Assembly (NCBI GenBank): GCA_009744235.1
Contig: WPHV01000006.1
Coordinates: forward strand, 1-64,000
Source: Gillisella vitis
GTDB lineage: Bacteria > Pseudomonadota > Alphaproteobacteria > Rhizobiales > Rhizobiaceae
Direction: 5' to 3'
Length of the DNA stretch: 64,000 nt
The notes beneath the pieces were generated by a model that worked only from the letters and a program-made list of their open reading frames with translations, searched no databases and was not told the DNA's origin. The position numbers and the translations under genes were made by a program. Of the stretch, positions 17,674 to 25,719 are shown one piece after another. The stretch's first letter is position 1. Every line of letters starts with the position of its first letter.

Positions 17674-18888
17674 TTATTTTTCAAGCTCGAACTGCACCAC
17701 ATCAAGCCGTCCGGTTCGAAAGCCTGCCGCGCAGTAATGCAGATAATAGCGCCACATGCGGAAGAAGCGCTCGTCAAACCCCAGCGGTGCAATTTTGGAC
17801 CAATGGGCGGTAAAGCTCTTGTCCCAGGTGAGCAGAGTGCGCTCATAATCCAGACCAAAGCGGAAAGTATCGCAGGTTTTCAATCCCGATTTTTGCGCCG
17901 ATGCTTGGAATCGCTCGACCGAGGGCAACATGCCACCTGGAAAAATATAGGTCTGGATGAAATCCGCTTCGCGCTGATATTGCTCGAAACGGCTCTCATC
18001 CAGGGTGATGACCTGAACCACGGCCTTCCCGCCGTCTACCAGCAGATCGCGCACCCGGTTGAAATAGACCGGCCAGTTTTCCTCACCGACTGCCTCGAAC
18101 ATTTCGATGGAAACGATCTTGGTGAACCGGCCCTGCACATCCCGGTAATCTTCCAGCCGGATATCGCAGCGCTCGGCATATCCCGCTGCCTGCATCCGCT
18201 GGCGCGCATAGGCGGCCTGTTCGGTGGAAAGTGTCAGGCCCGTTACCTGGCACCCGCTGGCGCGGATGGCATGTTCGGCAAAGCCGCCCCAGCCGCAGCC
18301 GATTTCCAACACGTGATCTTCCGGCCCCAGCGCCAATTGTTCCACGATACGCTGGTATTTGGCGGACTGCGCTTCGCCAAGCGATTGATGGGCATGGGTA
18401 TAGAGCGCCGATGAATAGGTCATCGTCTCATCCAGCCAATGGCGATAGAAGGCGTTGCCGAGATCGTAGTGGAAGGCGATGTTGCGCCGGCTTCCGGCCT
18501 TGGAATTGCGCCTCAGCTTATGGCGCAGCAGGGCCAGCTTGCCCAGCAGTGCGGAGGGTGACATCAGCCCGTGCCAATTGCCTTCATTGGCAATGGCAAG
18601 CTCCAAAAATCCGGCAATATCGGGACTGTCCCAGTCGCCGTCCATATAGGACCTCGAAAAGCCGAGCGTTCCCCCCGACATCACCCGCCAGACCGGACGG
18701 GCGTTGTTTAGCTTCAGGACGGCAGAGGGTCCGGCTTCACGACCGGTGACGTGGTGTTCCTTGCCGTCAGGAAACAGCAGCGTCAGATGGCCATGGGTCA
18801 GGCGGCCCGCCCAGCCGCACAGCACCCTTTGCCACAGCGGCGCGGAGGTGAGAGAAAGTGTCGCGGTTTGCTGGTCGGCATGGGTCAT
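17674..18888 (-). CDS. cfa: Cyclopropane-fatty-acyl-phospholipid synthase family methyltransferase
   Basis: A 404-residue SAM-dependent enzyme that methylates double bonds of membrane phospholipid acyl chains. The SAM-binding motif VLEIGCGWGG is at residues 193-202, preceded by the family segment FHYDLGNAFYRHWLD and followed by SIEMFEAVGEENW and ADFIQTYIFPGGMLPS. Length is typical. Its ATG overlaps the stop of the DUF1365 gene (ATGA). In Rhodobacter a homologue in the sigma-E/ChrR regulon acts in furan/modified fatty acid synthesis, so it may not make a simple cyclopropane ring. Confidence 0.88.
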   Translation of the reverse strand: MTHADQQTATLSLTSAPLWQRVLCGWAGRLTHGHLTLLFPDGKEHHVTGREAGPSAVLKLNNARPVWRVMSGGTLGFSRSYMDGDWDSPDIAGFLELAIANEGNWHGLMSPSALLGKLALLRHKLRRNSKAGSRRNIAFHYDLGNAFYRHWLDETMTYSSALYTHAHQSLGEAQSAKYQRIVEQLALGPEDHVLEIGCGWGGFAEHAIRASGCQVTGLTLSTEQAAYARQRMQAAGYAERCDIRLEDYRDVQGRFTKIVSIEMFEAVGEENWPVYFNRVRDLLVDGGKAVVQVITLDESRFEQYQREADFIQTYIFPGGMLPSVERFQASAQKSGLKTCDTFRFGLDYERTLLTWDKSFTAHWSKIAPLGFDERFFRMWRYYLHYCAAGFRTGRLDVVQFELEK

Positions 18889-19688
18889 GACGGGCTCCTT
18901 GCGTTTGCAGCCTCAGGCGGAATGATGGAACTGGCGACCGGGTTCTGCGCCTTGCGATGCCGATGCAATGGCACGCCTTTCGCCCAGAGTTTAAGCGCTT
19001 CCCAATGGATGGCGCCCATGACTTTCAGCGTCATCAGCGGATAACGCACCAGAACCTTTGCCAGGGCCCGGTCATCAAGGGTGCGGCGCTTTCCGCAAAA
19101 CGACGCATAGAGCAATAGCCCCTGTTCGTCGGCTTCGTTGATGGCGACTGTCACCGTTTCGCCCGGTGGCACGATTTTGAACCGGTAGAGGCATTCCATC
19201 GGCATGAAGGGCGAGACATACATCTGCTTGGCGCAGGCGTGGCGGATCGAGCCATCCTCTTCCACGCTAGCCGGAATGACATAAGTGTGCCGCTCGTGAA
19301 AGGTATTTTCAACCTCGTAAAGCAGGGCCAGCAGGTCGCCGGACGGCCCATAGCAATAATAAAGCGTCAAGGGATTGAAAACATAGCCGAACATGCGCGG
19401 ATAGCAGAGCATGCTCACTTTCATGCCCTCGGTGTTAAGGCCGGCCTGCTCGACATGGTTGGCAACCCACGTCTTCAAACCTCCCGGAATGCCCAGGCCA
19501 TGATCGCGGTCGTCAATTCTCAAGATGGCGCGGCGGTTATATCCCAGAAGCCAAAGCGACTTGTCTATATCAGGCAGTTCATCGAGATCGACCAGCAGGC
19601 AGAAGACCTGATATCGCAGACTATGCTTTTTAGGCCGGTGGCGTTGATGCACAACCGCACCGGTGAAAATTGCCGATGACCAGCTCAT
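18885..19688 (-). CDS. DUF1365 domain-containing protein
   Basis: A 267-residue protein starting MSWSSAIFTGAVVHQRHRPK. DUF1365 hallmarks are visible: KHSLRYQVFCLLVDLDEL, YPRMFGYVFNPLTLYYCYG and EVENTFHERHTYVIP. Its function is unknown, but it nearly always sits between an FAD-dependent oxidoreductase and a CFA-type synthase, and is thought to help modify membrane lipids. The start at 19688 overlaps the upstream gene's stop (ATGA), and its own stop overlaps the CFA synthase start. Longer upstream starts lie inside the FAD gene and are not credible. Confidence 0.88.
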   Translation of the reverse strand: MSWSSAIFTGAVVHQRHRPKKHSLRYQVFCLLVDLDELPDIDKSLWLLGYNRRAILRIDDRDHGLGIPGGLKTWVANHVEQAGLNTEGMKVSMLCYPRMFGYVFNPLTLYYCYGPSGDLLALLYEVENTFHERHTYVIPASVEEDGSIRHACAKQMYVSPFMPMECLYRFKIVPPGETVTVAINEADEQGLLLYASFCGKRRTLDDRALAKVLVRYPLMTLKVMGAIHWEALKLWAKGVPLHRHRKAQNPVASSIIPPEAANARSPS

Positions 19689-21043
19689 TGTGCAGCCGCC
19701 AGCACCGATTCGACAAAAATCCGGCCTGATTGGTTTTCCACCGACCACGGACGGGCAATTCCAGACAATTGTTCGGCAACAGCCAGGCCGGACTGAAGGC
19801 CGTCCTCGTGGAAGCCACTGCCGAAATGCGCACCGCAGAACCAGGTCCTGTTGCGCCCCTGCAATTGCCAGAGCTGGCGCTGGGCGGCGATTGCCTTGGC
19901 ATCGAAAAGCGGATGGGTGTAGTTGAAGACCTGATGCACCTTGGACTCGTCGATGTCGCGCGAAGGATTGAGCGTTACGAACAGCGGAAGCGAGGCGTCG
20001 AGGCCCTGTAACCGGTTCATCCAATAGGTTACGCACAGCGGCCCTTCGCCAGCCTTGCGCTCTTCGCCGATATAATTCCAGCTCGCCCAGACCTGCTTGC
20101 GTTTTGGCATCAGTTTGGTGTCGGAATGCAGAACAGCAACATTCTTGGTGTAATCGAAGCAGCCAAGCAGCGCCCGTTCCAACCCTTGCGCATCGTCCAA
20201 CAGTGCCAGTGCTTCATCCGCATGGGTGGCGACAACAACCTGATCGAAACGATCCTGATAGCCGCTTTGCGTGACGATCTTCACCCCCAGCGCACTGCGT
20301 ATAATAGCCTTGACCGGATCGTTGGCCCGGAAATCGGCATTGGTCGCCTGCTTGATGCGCAGGACATATTCACGGCTGCCCCCCGTTACCGTGCGCCATT
20401 GCGGCCTGTTCTTCAACGTGACCAGACCGTGATTGATGAAGAACCGGACAAAGGCGTTCAGCGGATAGGCCCGCATGTCGGCAGCCGTTGTTGACCAGAT
20501 CGCAGCGCCCATAGGTAGCAGGTGATCCTCGATAAACGCATTGTTATAGGCTTCCAGATCGAGATAATCGCCAAGCGTTGCCGCTGTCAGGTCTTGGCGC
20601 TCGAGCAGCAAAGGCGCTTCCCGGTAAAAGCGCATTATGTCAGCCACCATGCGCCAGAAGCGCGGGCGAAGCACGTTGCTGCGCTGACCGAGCAAACCCG
20701 CCAGCCCGCAGCCGGAATATTCGAAACGGCCCGCATCCAGCGAGGCTGCAAAGGACATGTCGGAGGCTTGGTTTGGCACGCCGAGATGATCGAACAGGGC
20801 AACGAGATTTGGATAATTTCGGTCGTTATAGACGATGAACCCGGTATCAACAGCCACAGGTCCGTTTGGTCCTGCGACGTTGACGGTATTGGCGTGACCA
20901 CCGAAGCGGTTTTCAGCCTCAAACACCGTGACATCGAAACCCTTGGACAAAAGCCATGCGCAGGACAGACCGGAAATCCCCGATCCCACAACTGCAATGC
21001 GCTTTGTGCCTGTGGTCAATCCGCTGTCTAATCCGATCTTCAT
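19685..21043 (-). CDS. FAD/NAD(P)-binding oxidoreductase of the amine-oxidase type
   Basis: A 452-residue flavoprotein. The N-terminal dinucleotide fold reads RIAVVGSGISGLSCAWLLSK with an Asp/Glu-ending strand (VTVFEAENRFGGHANT). Other landmarks are VDTGFIVYNDRNYPNLVALF and a C-terminal FAD segment WFCGAHFGSGFHEDGLQSGL. It belongs to the group that partners DUF1365 and CFA-type synthases, where it may desaturate or isomerise acyl chains. First gene of the FAD-DUF1365-CFA operon; GGGAGG lies upstream of the ATG. It is divergent from rpoE and has its own candidate sigma-E promoter. Confidence 0.87.
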   Translation of the reverse strand: MKIGLDSGLTTGTKRIAVVGSGISGLSCAWLLSKGFDVTVFEAENRFGGHANTVNVAGPNGPVAVDTGFIVYNDRNYPNLVALFDHLGVPNQASDMSFAASLDAGRFEYSGCGLAGLLGQRSNVLRPRFWRMVADIMRFYREAPLLLERQDLTAATLGDYLDLEAYNNAFIEDHLLPMGAAIWSTTAADMRAYPLNAFVRFFINHGLVTLKNRPQWRTVTGGSREYVLRIKQATNADFRANDPVKAIIRSALGVKIVTQSGYQDRFDQVVVATHADEALALLDDAQGLERALLGCFDYTKNVAVLHSDTKLMPKRKQVWASWNYIGEERKAGEGPLCVTYWMNRLQGLDASLPLFVTLNPSRDIDESKVHQVFNYTHPLFDAKAIAAQRQLWQLQGRNRTWFCGAHFGSGFHEDGLQSGLAVAEQLSGIARPWSVENQSGRIFVESVLAAAQ

Positions 21044-21076
21044 AAGAGCGGTCGCCTCCCGGTTGTTCGTTTACAG

Positions 21077-21106
21077 TATTTACGAACGCTAGCGGAGGCT
21101 GGATTG
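21077..21106 (-). promoter_or_regulatory. Candidate sigma-E promoter driving the FAD-DUF1365-CFA operon
   Basis: On the minus strand CAATCC (21106-21101), 18 bases, TAAATA (21082-21077), 34 bases before the start codon. It matches four of six bases of the TGATCC box and has the same spacing as the promoter facing rpoE. Confidence 0.55.
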
Positions 21107-21132
21107 CCATGAGCGGATTTTTTTTCAGGCAG

Positions 21133-21162
21133 TGATCCAGCTTTCGCGACAAGGCGTAGAAA
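21133..21162 (+). promoter_or_regulatory. Candidate autoregulatory sigma-E promoter of rpoE-chrR
   Basis: TGATCC at 21133-21138, an 18-base spacer, then TAGAAA at 21157-21162. This closely fits the Rhodobacter RpoE consensus (TGATCC, N18, TA-A/G-GA) and supports control of the sigma gene by its own product. Confidence 0.75.
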
Positions 21163-21290
21163 GCGCCATGACAATAATCATTTCCCAAGCGGCTCTGGAA
21201 TGCCACAATAGAAGAGTGACGGCCCCGCGCCTTTTCAGACGCAGCCGGTTGGGTGGGAGATCCGTGCCTTCTGGCGCAAACGGGATGATT

Positions 21291-21857
21291 ATGAAGGCTG
21301 AAACCGAAGACATGTCTTCCATGCTCGCAGCAGTTGCTCGCGAACGGGATGTGGAAGCATTCGAAACGTTGTTCCGCCATTACGGTCCGCGCGTAAAGGC
21401 TTATATGGCTCGTCAGGCGCGTGACCAGCAGGCGGCAGAGGAATTGATGCAGGAAACCATGATGGTGGTCTGGAACAAGGCCGCGTTATTCGATCCGGCC
21501 CGGGGCAATGTCTCCGCCTGGATTTTTACCATCGCCAGAAATCTCCGGGTTTCGGCCTATCGCAAGCAGAACCGGCCGGAATTCGATCCGAACGACCCGG
21601 CCTTCGTGCCTGACGAGGTGATGCCAGCCGATCAGGATCTGGAAAACCGCCAGGACGCTGAAAGGTTGCACAAGGCCATGGGACAATTGCCTCAGGAGCA
21701 GTTGGAACTGTTGCAACGGTCGTTCTTTCACGAAATTCCTCACAGCGCGCTTGCCAAGGAATTCAATCTTCCGCTCGGCACTGTGAAGTCGAGAATCCGC
21801 ATGGCCTTTGCCAAGCTTCGTGCCGCCCTTGAAGACCGCTCAGAGGAGGATCGCTGA
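21291..21857 (+). CDS. rpoE: ECF RNA polymerase sigma factor, RpoE/ChrR-partnered type
   Basis: A 188-residue extracytoplasmic-function sigma factor. Region 2 covers FETLFRHYGPRVKAYMARQA through WNKAALFDPARGNVSAWIFT, and region 4 covers the helix-turn-helix HSALAKEFNLPLGTVKSRIR. The adjoining ChrR anti-sigma gene identifies it with the ECF11 group, which answers singlet oxygen and organic peroxides. The start at 21291 (MKAETEDM) is preferred for alignment and a GGGA upstream; 21285 is also possible, and the longer frame from 21132 would run through the promoter. Stop and chrR start overlap by one base. Confidence 0.9.
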   Translation: MKAETEDMSSMLAAVARERDVEAFETLFRHYGPRVKAYMARQARDQQAAEELMQETMMVVWNKAALFDPARGNVSAWIFTIARNLRVSAYRKQNRPEFDPNDPAFVPDEVMPADQDLENRQDAERLHKAMGQLPQEQLELLQRSFFHEIPHSALAKEFNLPLGTVKSRIRMAFAKLRAALEDRSEEDR

Positions 21858-22549
21858 TGACTGTTCACCATCATGTCAGCGATGAATTGCTGCTCGATTA
21901 CGCCAATGGCAGCCTTGCCGAAGGCTGGGGCATCGCCATTGCCACCCATCTCGCCTTATGTCCCGATTGTCGCCGGCGCCTCGCGGCCATGGAGGTGACT
22001 GCCGGGGCATTGTTGGAGGCGGAAAAACCTGTCGATGCCGATCTCAGCGTCGACCGCTCCTGGCAGGACATGCGCGCAAGGCTTGCTGCCTCCGGCGAAC
22101 GGACCAGGGAAAGCACTGTCAGCCGGGTTGAACCGGCGCCGGACACCACCTCCCGGCAGCACGATGCGATCCTGCCGGAACCGCTTCGCTCCTATCTGGG
22201 GCAGGATATCGATGGTTTGAAATGGAAGTCGCTTGGGCGCGGTGCCTATCACATTCCGATCAAGACCCGCGATGGAGAAACCAGCGTGCGGCTGCTGCGC
22301 ATTCCGGCCGGAAAGCCGGTGCCGGAACATAGCCATGGTGGGCGCGAGCTGACGCTGGTGCTGAAAGGCAGCTTCCATGATGGACAGGGCCGGTTTGCAC
22401 GCGGCGACCTGGAGGAAGCCGACGAGCAGTTGGAACATCAGCCTATTGCTGAAGACGGCGAAGATTGCATCTGCCTTGCCGTCACTGATGCACCTCTACG
22501 ATTCAAGAGCCGCCTTGTCCGGCTATTTCAACCTATCCTCGGTATATAG
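21857..22549 (+). CDS. chrR: ChrR-family zinc-binding anti-sigma factor with cupin domain
   Basis: A 230-residue two-domain anti-sigma factor. The N-terminal anti-sigma domain has His6, His31, Cys35 and Cys38 (ATHLALCPDCRR), the zinc ligands known in Rhodobacter ChrR. The C-terminal cupin domain has HSHGGRE (His157, His159, Glu163) and His193, again with the ChrR spacing. It holds the ECF sigma factor inactive until singlet oxygen triggers its release or degradation. Coupled to rpoE by a one-base overlap. With every metal ligand kept, it should be a working sensor. Confidence 0.92.
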   Translation: MTVHHHVSDELLLDYANGSLAEGWGIAIATHLALCPDCRRRLAAMEVTAGALLEAEKPVDADLSVDRSWQDMRARLAASGERTRESTVSRVEPAPDTTSRQHDAILPEPLRSYLGQDIDGLKWKSLGRGAYHIPIKTRDGETSVRLLRIPAGKPVPEHSHGGRELTLVLKGSFHDGQGRFARGDLEEADEQLEHQPIAEDGEDCICLAVTDAPLRFKSRLVRLFQPILGI

Positions 22550-22576
22550 CCTTCACTCTAAAGGGAATGAAAACAT

Positions 22577-22978
22577 ATGCGCAGCTATGCGATTGCCTAT
22601 TGTGCCACGGCTGCGGTGTTTTTCACCTTGGATTTCCTATGGCTCAGCAAAATTGCGCTGGGTTTTTACAAGTCCCGCATCGGCGATATGATGCGGGATC
22701 AGCCCAATTTTACCGCTGCGGGTCTGTTCTATCTGGTTTATATCGTCGGCATTGTTTATTTTGCGGTCAGTCCAGCCCTCCAGAACGGCAGCCTGTTGAC
22801 GGCTGTGGTTAGCGGCGCGCTTTTGGGTCTGATTGCCTACGGCACCTATGACATGACCAATCTGGCGACGTTGAAATCCTGGTCACTGACGCTCAGTCTG
22901 GTCGACATGGCCTGGGGCACGGTGCTGACGGCCACCGCAGCCGGGCTTGGCTATCTGATTACCAGCCGGTTTGTATAA
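22577..22978 (+). CDS. DUF2177 family membrane protein
   Basis: A 133-residue inner-membrane protein with four predicted hydrophobic segments. The conserved DFLWLSKIALGFYKSRIG and ALLGLIAYGTYDMTNLATLK with a following Trp-rich helix match DUF2177. Function is unknown, but it commonly accompanies CFA synthase/DUF1365/ChrR genes. It begins 27 bases after chrR, on the same strand, and probably shares the sigma-E-driven transcript. Confidence 0.85.
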   Translation: MRSYAIAYCATAAVFFTLDFLWLSKIALGFYKSRIGDMMRDQPNFTAAGLFYLVYIVGIVYFAVSPALQNGSLLTAVVSGALLGLIAYGTYDMTNLATLKSWSLTLSLVDMAWGTVLTATAAGLGYLITSRFV

Positions 22979-23013
22979 ACGTTTCACGTGAGACGTCAGG
23001 TGCATTGCACCGC

Positions 23014-23049
23014 TTTCGTTTTGGATTATGATGAAAGAAAAACGAAAAC
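23014..23049. promoter_or_regulatory. Inverted GlpR-like boxes upstream of glpR
   Basis: TTTCGTTTT at 23014-23022 faces AAAAACGAAAAC at 23038-23049, just before the GGGGAGGGG ribosome-binding site of glpR. The same TTCGTTT unit recurs three times before glpD, so this is a plausible autoregulatory operator. Confidence 0.6.
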
Positions 23050-23061
23050 GGGGAGGGGTGC

Positions 23062-23832
23062 ATGTTTCTGTCTGCCCGGCAATCCGACATTCTCGACATC
23101 GCCAAGGCGGAAGGCCGGGTGCAGGTGGACGACCTGGCGCTTCGCTTTTCGGTCACGCCGCAAACCATCCGCAAGGATCTCAACGATCTCTGCGAGACGC
23201 GCCGGCTGACGCGGGTCCATGGAGGAGCAATCTTTCCAAGCGGTGCCGAAAACGTTCGCTATGAAGCGCGCCGCTCGATGGCCGCGCCGGAAAAGCAGGC
23301 GATTGGCAGGGCTGCCGCCGAATTGATCCCCAGCAATGCATCTCTGTTCATCAATATCGGTACGACGACCGAGGCGGTGGGCGAAGCATTGCTGGATCAT
23401 AAGGACCTGATGGTCATTACCAATAATATCAATGTTGCCAATCGCTTGCGGGTTTTTCCAGGCATTGAGGTGGTAATCGCCGGCGGCGTTGTGCGTGGCT
23501 CCGATGGCGGGATCGTCGGGGAAGCGGCGGTGGATTTCATCCGGCAGTTCAAGGTGGATTATGCGGTGATCGGCGCTTCGGCCATCGATCCTGATGGCGC
23601 ATTGCTGGACTACGATTACCGGGAGGTGAAGGTAGCGCAGGCGATTATCGCCAATGCCCGGCACGTGATTCTGGTGGCCGATTCCTCCAAATTCGAGCGC
23701 GCCGCCCCGGTGCGCATCGGCCATCTCAGCCAGGTTCACACGTTCATCACTGATGTCTGCGATATTGACGGCCTTGCCGCTATTTGCCGTGACCATGATG
23801 TGCGGTTGATCGAGGCATTCCGCGTCCCATAG
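23062..23832 (+). CDS. glpR: DeoR/GlpR-family transcriptional repressor of glycerol metabolism
   Basis: A 256-residue regulator. The N-terminal DeoR helix-turn-helix covers RQSDILDIAKAEGRVQVDDL and RFSVTPQTIRKDLNDLCETR; the rest is the DeoR sensor domain (SLFINIGTTTEAVGEALLDH, NNINVANRLRVFPGIEVVIA, ASAIDPDGALLDYDYREVKV). Family members respond to glycerol-3-phosphate. Located directly ahead of glpD and the glycerol ABC transporter, it is the likely repressor of both. GGGGAGGGG precedes the ATG. Confidence 0.88.
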   Translation: MFLSARQSDILDIAKAEGRVQVDDLALRFSVTPQTIRKDLNDLCETRRLTRVHGGAIFPSGAENVRYEARRSMAAPEKQAIGRAAAELIPSNASLFINIGTTTEAVGEALLDHKDLMVITNNINVANRLRVFPGIEVVIAGGVVRGSDGGIVGEAAVDFIRQFKVDYAVIGASAIDPDGALLDYDYREVKVAQAIIANARHVILVADSSKFERAAPVRIGHLSQVHTFITDVCDIDGLAAICRDHDVRLIEAFRVP

Positions 23833-23860
23833 CGGTCTGATCAATAGAGACTGCTAAACT

Positions 23861-23890
23861 TTCGTTTGACATTCGTTTTAAGTTCGTTTT
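23861..23890 (+). promoter_or_regulatory. Three helically phased GlpR-like boxes over the glpD promoter
   Basis: TTCGTTT begins at 23861, 23872 and 23883, exactly 11 bases apart. The first overlaps a TTGACA (23866-23871) that fits a -35 box, so bound repressor would block polymerase. The downstream -10 is weak (TAGCTG region), and the glpD start is at 23948. Confidence 0.6.
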
Positions 23891-23947
23891 AGCTGTATCC
23901 AGTTTCGCATGCGCACTATAATGCTGCATTGCGAAAGGGAGAGAAAC

Positions 23948-25459
23948 GTGTCCGGCGATCCTGTCTTCGACATATTTGTTATTGGTGGTGGTATTAACGG
24001 CTGCGGCATCGCCCGTGACGCCGTCGGGCGCGGCTATACCGTTGCGCTGGCGGAAATGAACGATTTCGCCTCTGGCACGTCTTCGGGCGCCACCAAGCTC
24101 ATTCACGGTGGATTGCGCTACCTTGAACATTATGAATTTCGATTGGTGCGCGAAGCGCTGATGGAGCGTGAAGTGCTCTGGGCCATGGCACCGCACATCA
24201 TCTGGCCGATGCGTTTCGTGCTGCCGTTCCATAAGGGCGGCATTCGTCCCGCCTGGCTGATCCGGCTTGGCCTGTTTCTCTACGATCATCTGGGTGGCCG
24301 TAAATTGCTGCCCGCCACTAAGACATTGAATATGCGCAAGGACAAGGCGGGCAATCCGCTGAAGCCGCTGTTTACCCGCGCCTTTGAATATTCGGATGGC
24401 TGGGTCGACGATGCCCGTTTCGTCGTGCTGAATGCCCGCGACGCTGCGGATCGTGGTGCCACAATCCTCAGCCGCAATCGCGTTATCGGTGCGCGTCGGG
24501 ACGGCGATCTCTGGATCGTTGAGGTCGAAGACCGCGCCAGTCGCGCGCGCAGCACCTACAAGGCGCGGATGCTGGTCAATGCGGGCGGGCCGTGGGTCGA
24601 TAGCGTGCTATCCAATGCGGTCGGCAGAAACAATGTTCATAATGTGCGGCTGGTGCAGGGCAGCCATATCGTGGTAAAGAAGAAATTCGATGATCCCCGT
24701 GCCTATTTCTTCCAGAATCCGGACAATCGCATCATCTTCGCCATTCCCTATGAGACGGATTTCACCCTGATCGGCACGACTGATCAGGATTATCAGGGCG
24801 ATCCGAAGGATGTGAAGATTTCCGGTGCCGAGATCTCCTATCTCTGCGATGCTGCCAGCGAATATTTTGCCGAGCCGGTCCGGCCTGAGGACATTGTCTG
24901 GTCCTATTCCGCCGTTCGGCCGCTTTATGATGACGGTGCCTCCAAAGCGCAGGAGGCCACCCGAGATTACGTGCTGAAACTGGAAACGCCGGAAAAATCC
25001 GCGCCGCTGCTCAACGTTTTTGGCGGAAAGCTCACCACCTATCGGCGCCTGGGTGAACATGCGTTGGAAAAGATTGGTGAGGCGATCGGCGTCAAGGGCA
25101 AGCCCTGGACGGCGACCAGCCATTTGCCGGGCGGTGATTTTCCGGCGACCGGCTATCTGGCGGAAGTGGAGAGGCTGCAAAAGGCCTTTCCGTTCCTGGA
25201 GGATCGGTGCGCGCGTCGGCTTGTGAGATGTTATGGCACGTTTGCCACGACGATCGTCAATGGTGCCAAAAGCCTGGAGGGGCTGGGGCGCTATTTCGGA
25301 GGAACCCTGTATCAGGCGGAAGTCGATTGGCTGATCGCCCGTGAATGGGCGGCAACGGCGGAGGATATTCTCTGGCGCCGCACCAAACAGGGCCTGTTCC
25401 TCAGTGCCGAACAGGCAAAAGTGCTGGAAGACTATATCGAGGAGGCGCGGGCGGCCTGA
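23948..25459 (+). CDS. glpD: Aerobic glycerol-3-phosphate dehydrogenase
   Basis: A 503-residue membrane-associated flavoenzyme that oxidises glycerol-3-phosphate to dihydroxyacetone phosphate and passes electrons to quinone. FAD motif IFVIGGGINGCGIARDAVGR at the N-terminus, then TSSGATKLIHGGLRYLEHYE and NVFGGKLTTYRRLGEHALEK, all typical of GlpD. The GTG at 23948 has AGGGAG seven bases upstream; a frame from 23909 lacks a site. Preceded by the GlpR-like boxes and followed, after a repeat-filled gap, by the glycerol transporter operon. No glycerol kinase gene is visible here. Confidence 0.93.
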   Translation: MSGDPVFDIFVIGGGINGCGIARDAVGRGYTVALAEMNDFASGTSSGATKLIHGGLRYLEHYEFRLVREALMEREVLWAMAPHIIWPMRFVLPFHKGGIRPAWLIRLGLFLYDHLGGRKLLPATKTLNMRKDKAGNPLKPLFTRAFEYSDGWVDDARFVVLNARDAADRGATILSRNRVIGARRDGDLWIVEVEDRASRARSTYKARMLVNAGGPWVDSVLSNAVGRNNVHNVRLVQGSHIVVKKKFDDPRAYFFQNPDNRIIFAIPYETDFTLIGTTDQDYQGDPKDVKISGAEISYLCDAASEYFAEPVRPEDIVWSYSAVRPLYDDGASKAQEATRDYVLKLETPEKSAPLLNVFGGKLTTYRRLGEHALEKIGEAIGVKGKPWTATSHLPGGDFPATGYLAEVERLQKAFPFLEDRCARRLVRCYGTFATTIVNGAKSLEGLGRYFGGTLYQAEVDWLIAREWAATAEDILWRRTKQGLFLSAEQAKVLEDYIEEARAA

Positions 25460-25463
25460 CAGG

Positions 25464-25572
25464 CTACTGCATAATTCTTTAAACCGGGATCGGTTTAAAG
25501 AGAAAATTATGCAGCAGATATAAAGAGCTACAGCGAACCTTTGTGCGCCATATATGGCGCACGGCGCTGTAG
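25464..25572. repeat. Composite mosaic repeat (both modules) between glpD and glpS
   Basis: Module 1 (25464-25517) begins CTACTGCATAATTCTTTAAA and ends AAAATTATGCAGCAG, with CCGGGATCGG at its centre. Module 2 (25528-25572) is bounded by CTACAGCG and CGCTGTAG and contains the perfect palindrome GTGCGCCATATATGGCGCAC at 25543-25562. Similar composites occur at 48447-48557 and, decayed, at 58871-58974. The remainder of 25573-25719 shows nothing further apart from the glpS start region. Confidence 0.85.
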
Positions 25573-25719
25573 GCGCGCAAGAGGGAGATGCCGATAAGAA
25601 CCTGGACCGTGTCGGTCAAAGGGTTTGAAGCGGCAAATACAAGAATGATAGCGGATGGATGTGTCGGTTCCGACGCAGACCGTTGTCGTTGTCGGCGGGC
25701 GGAGGAGGCCTGACGCACA

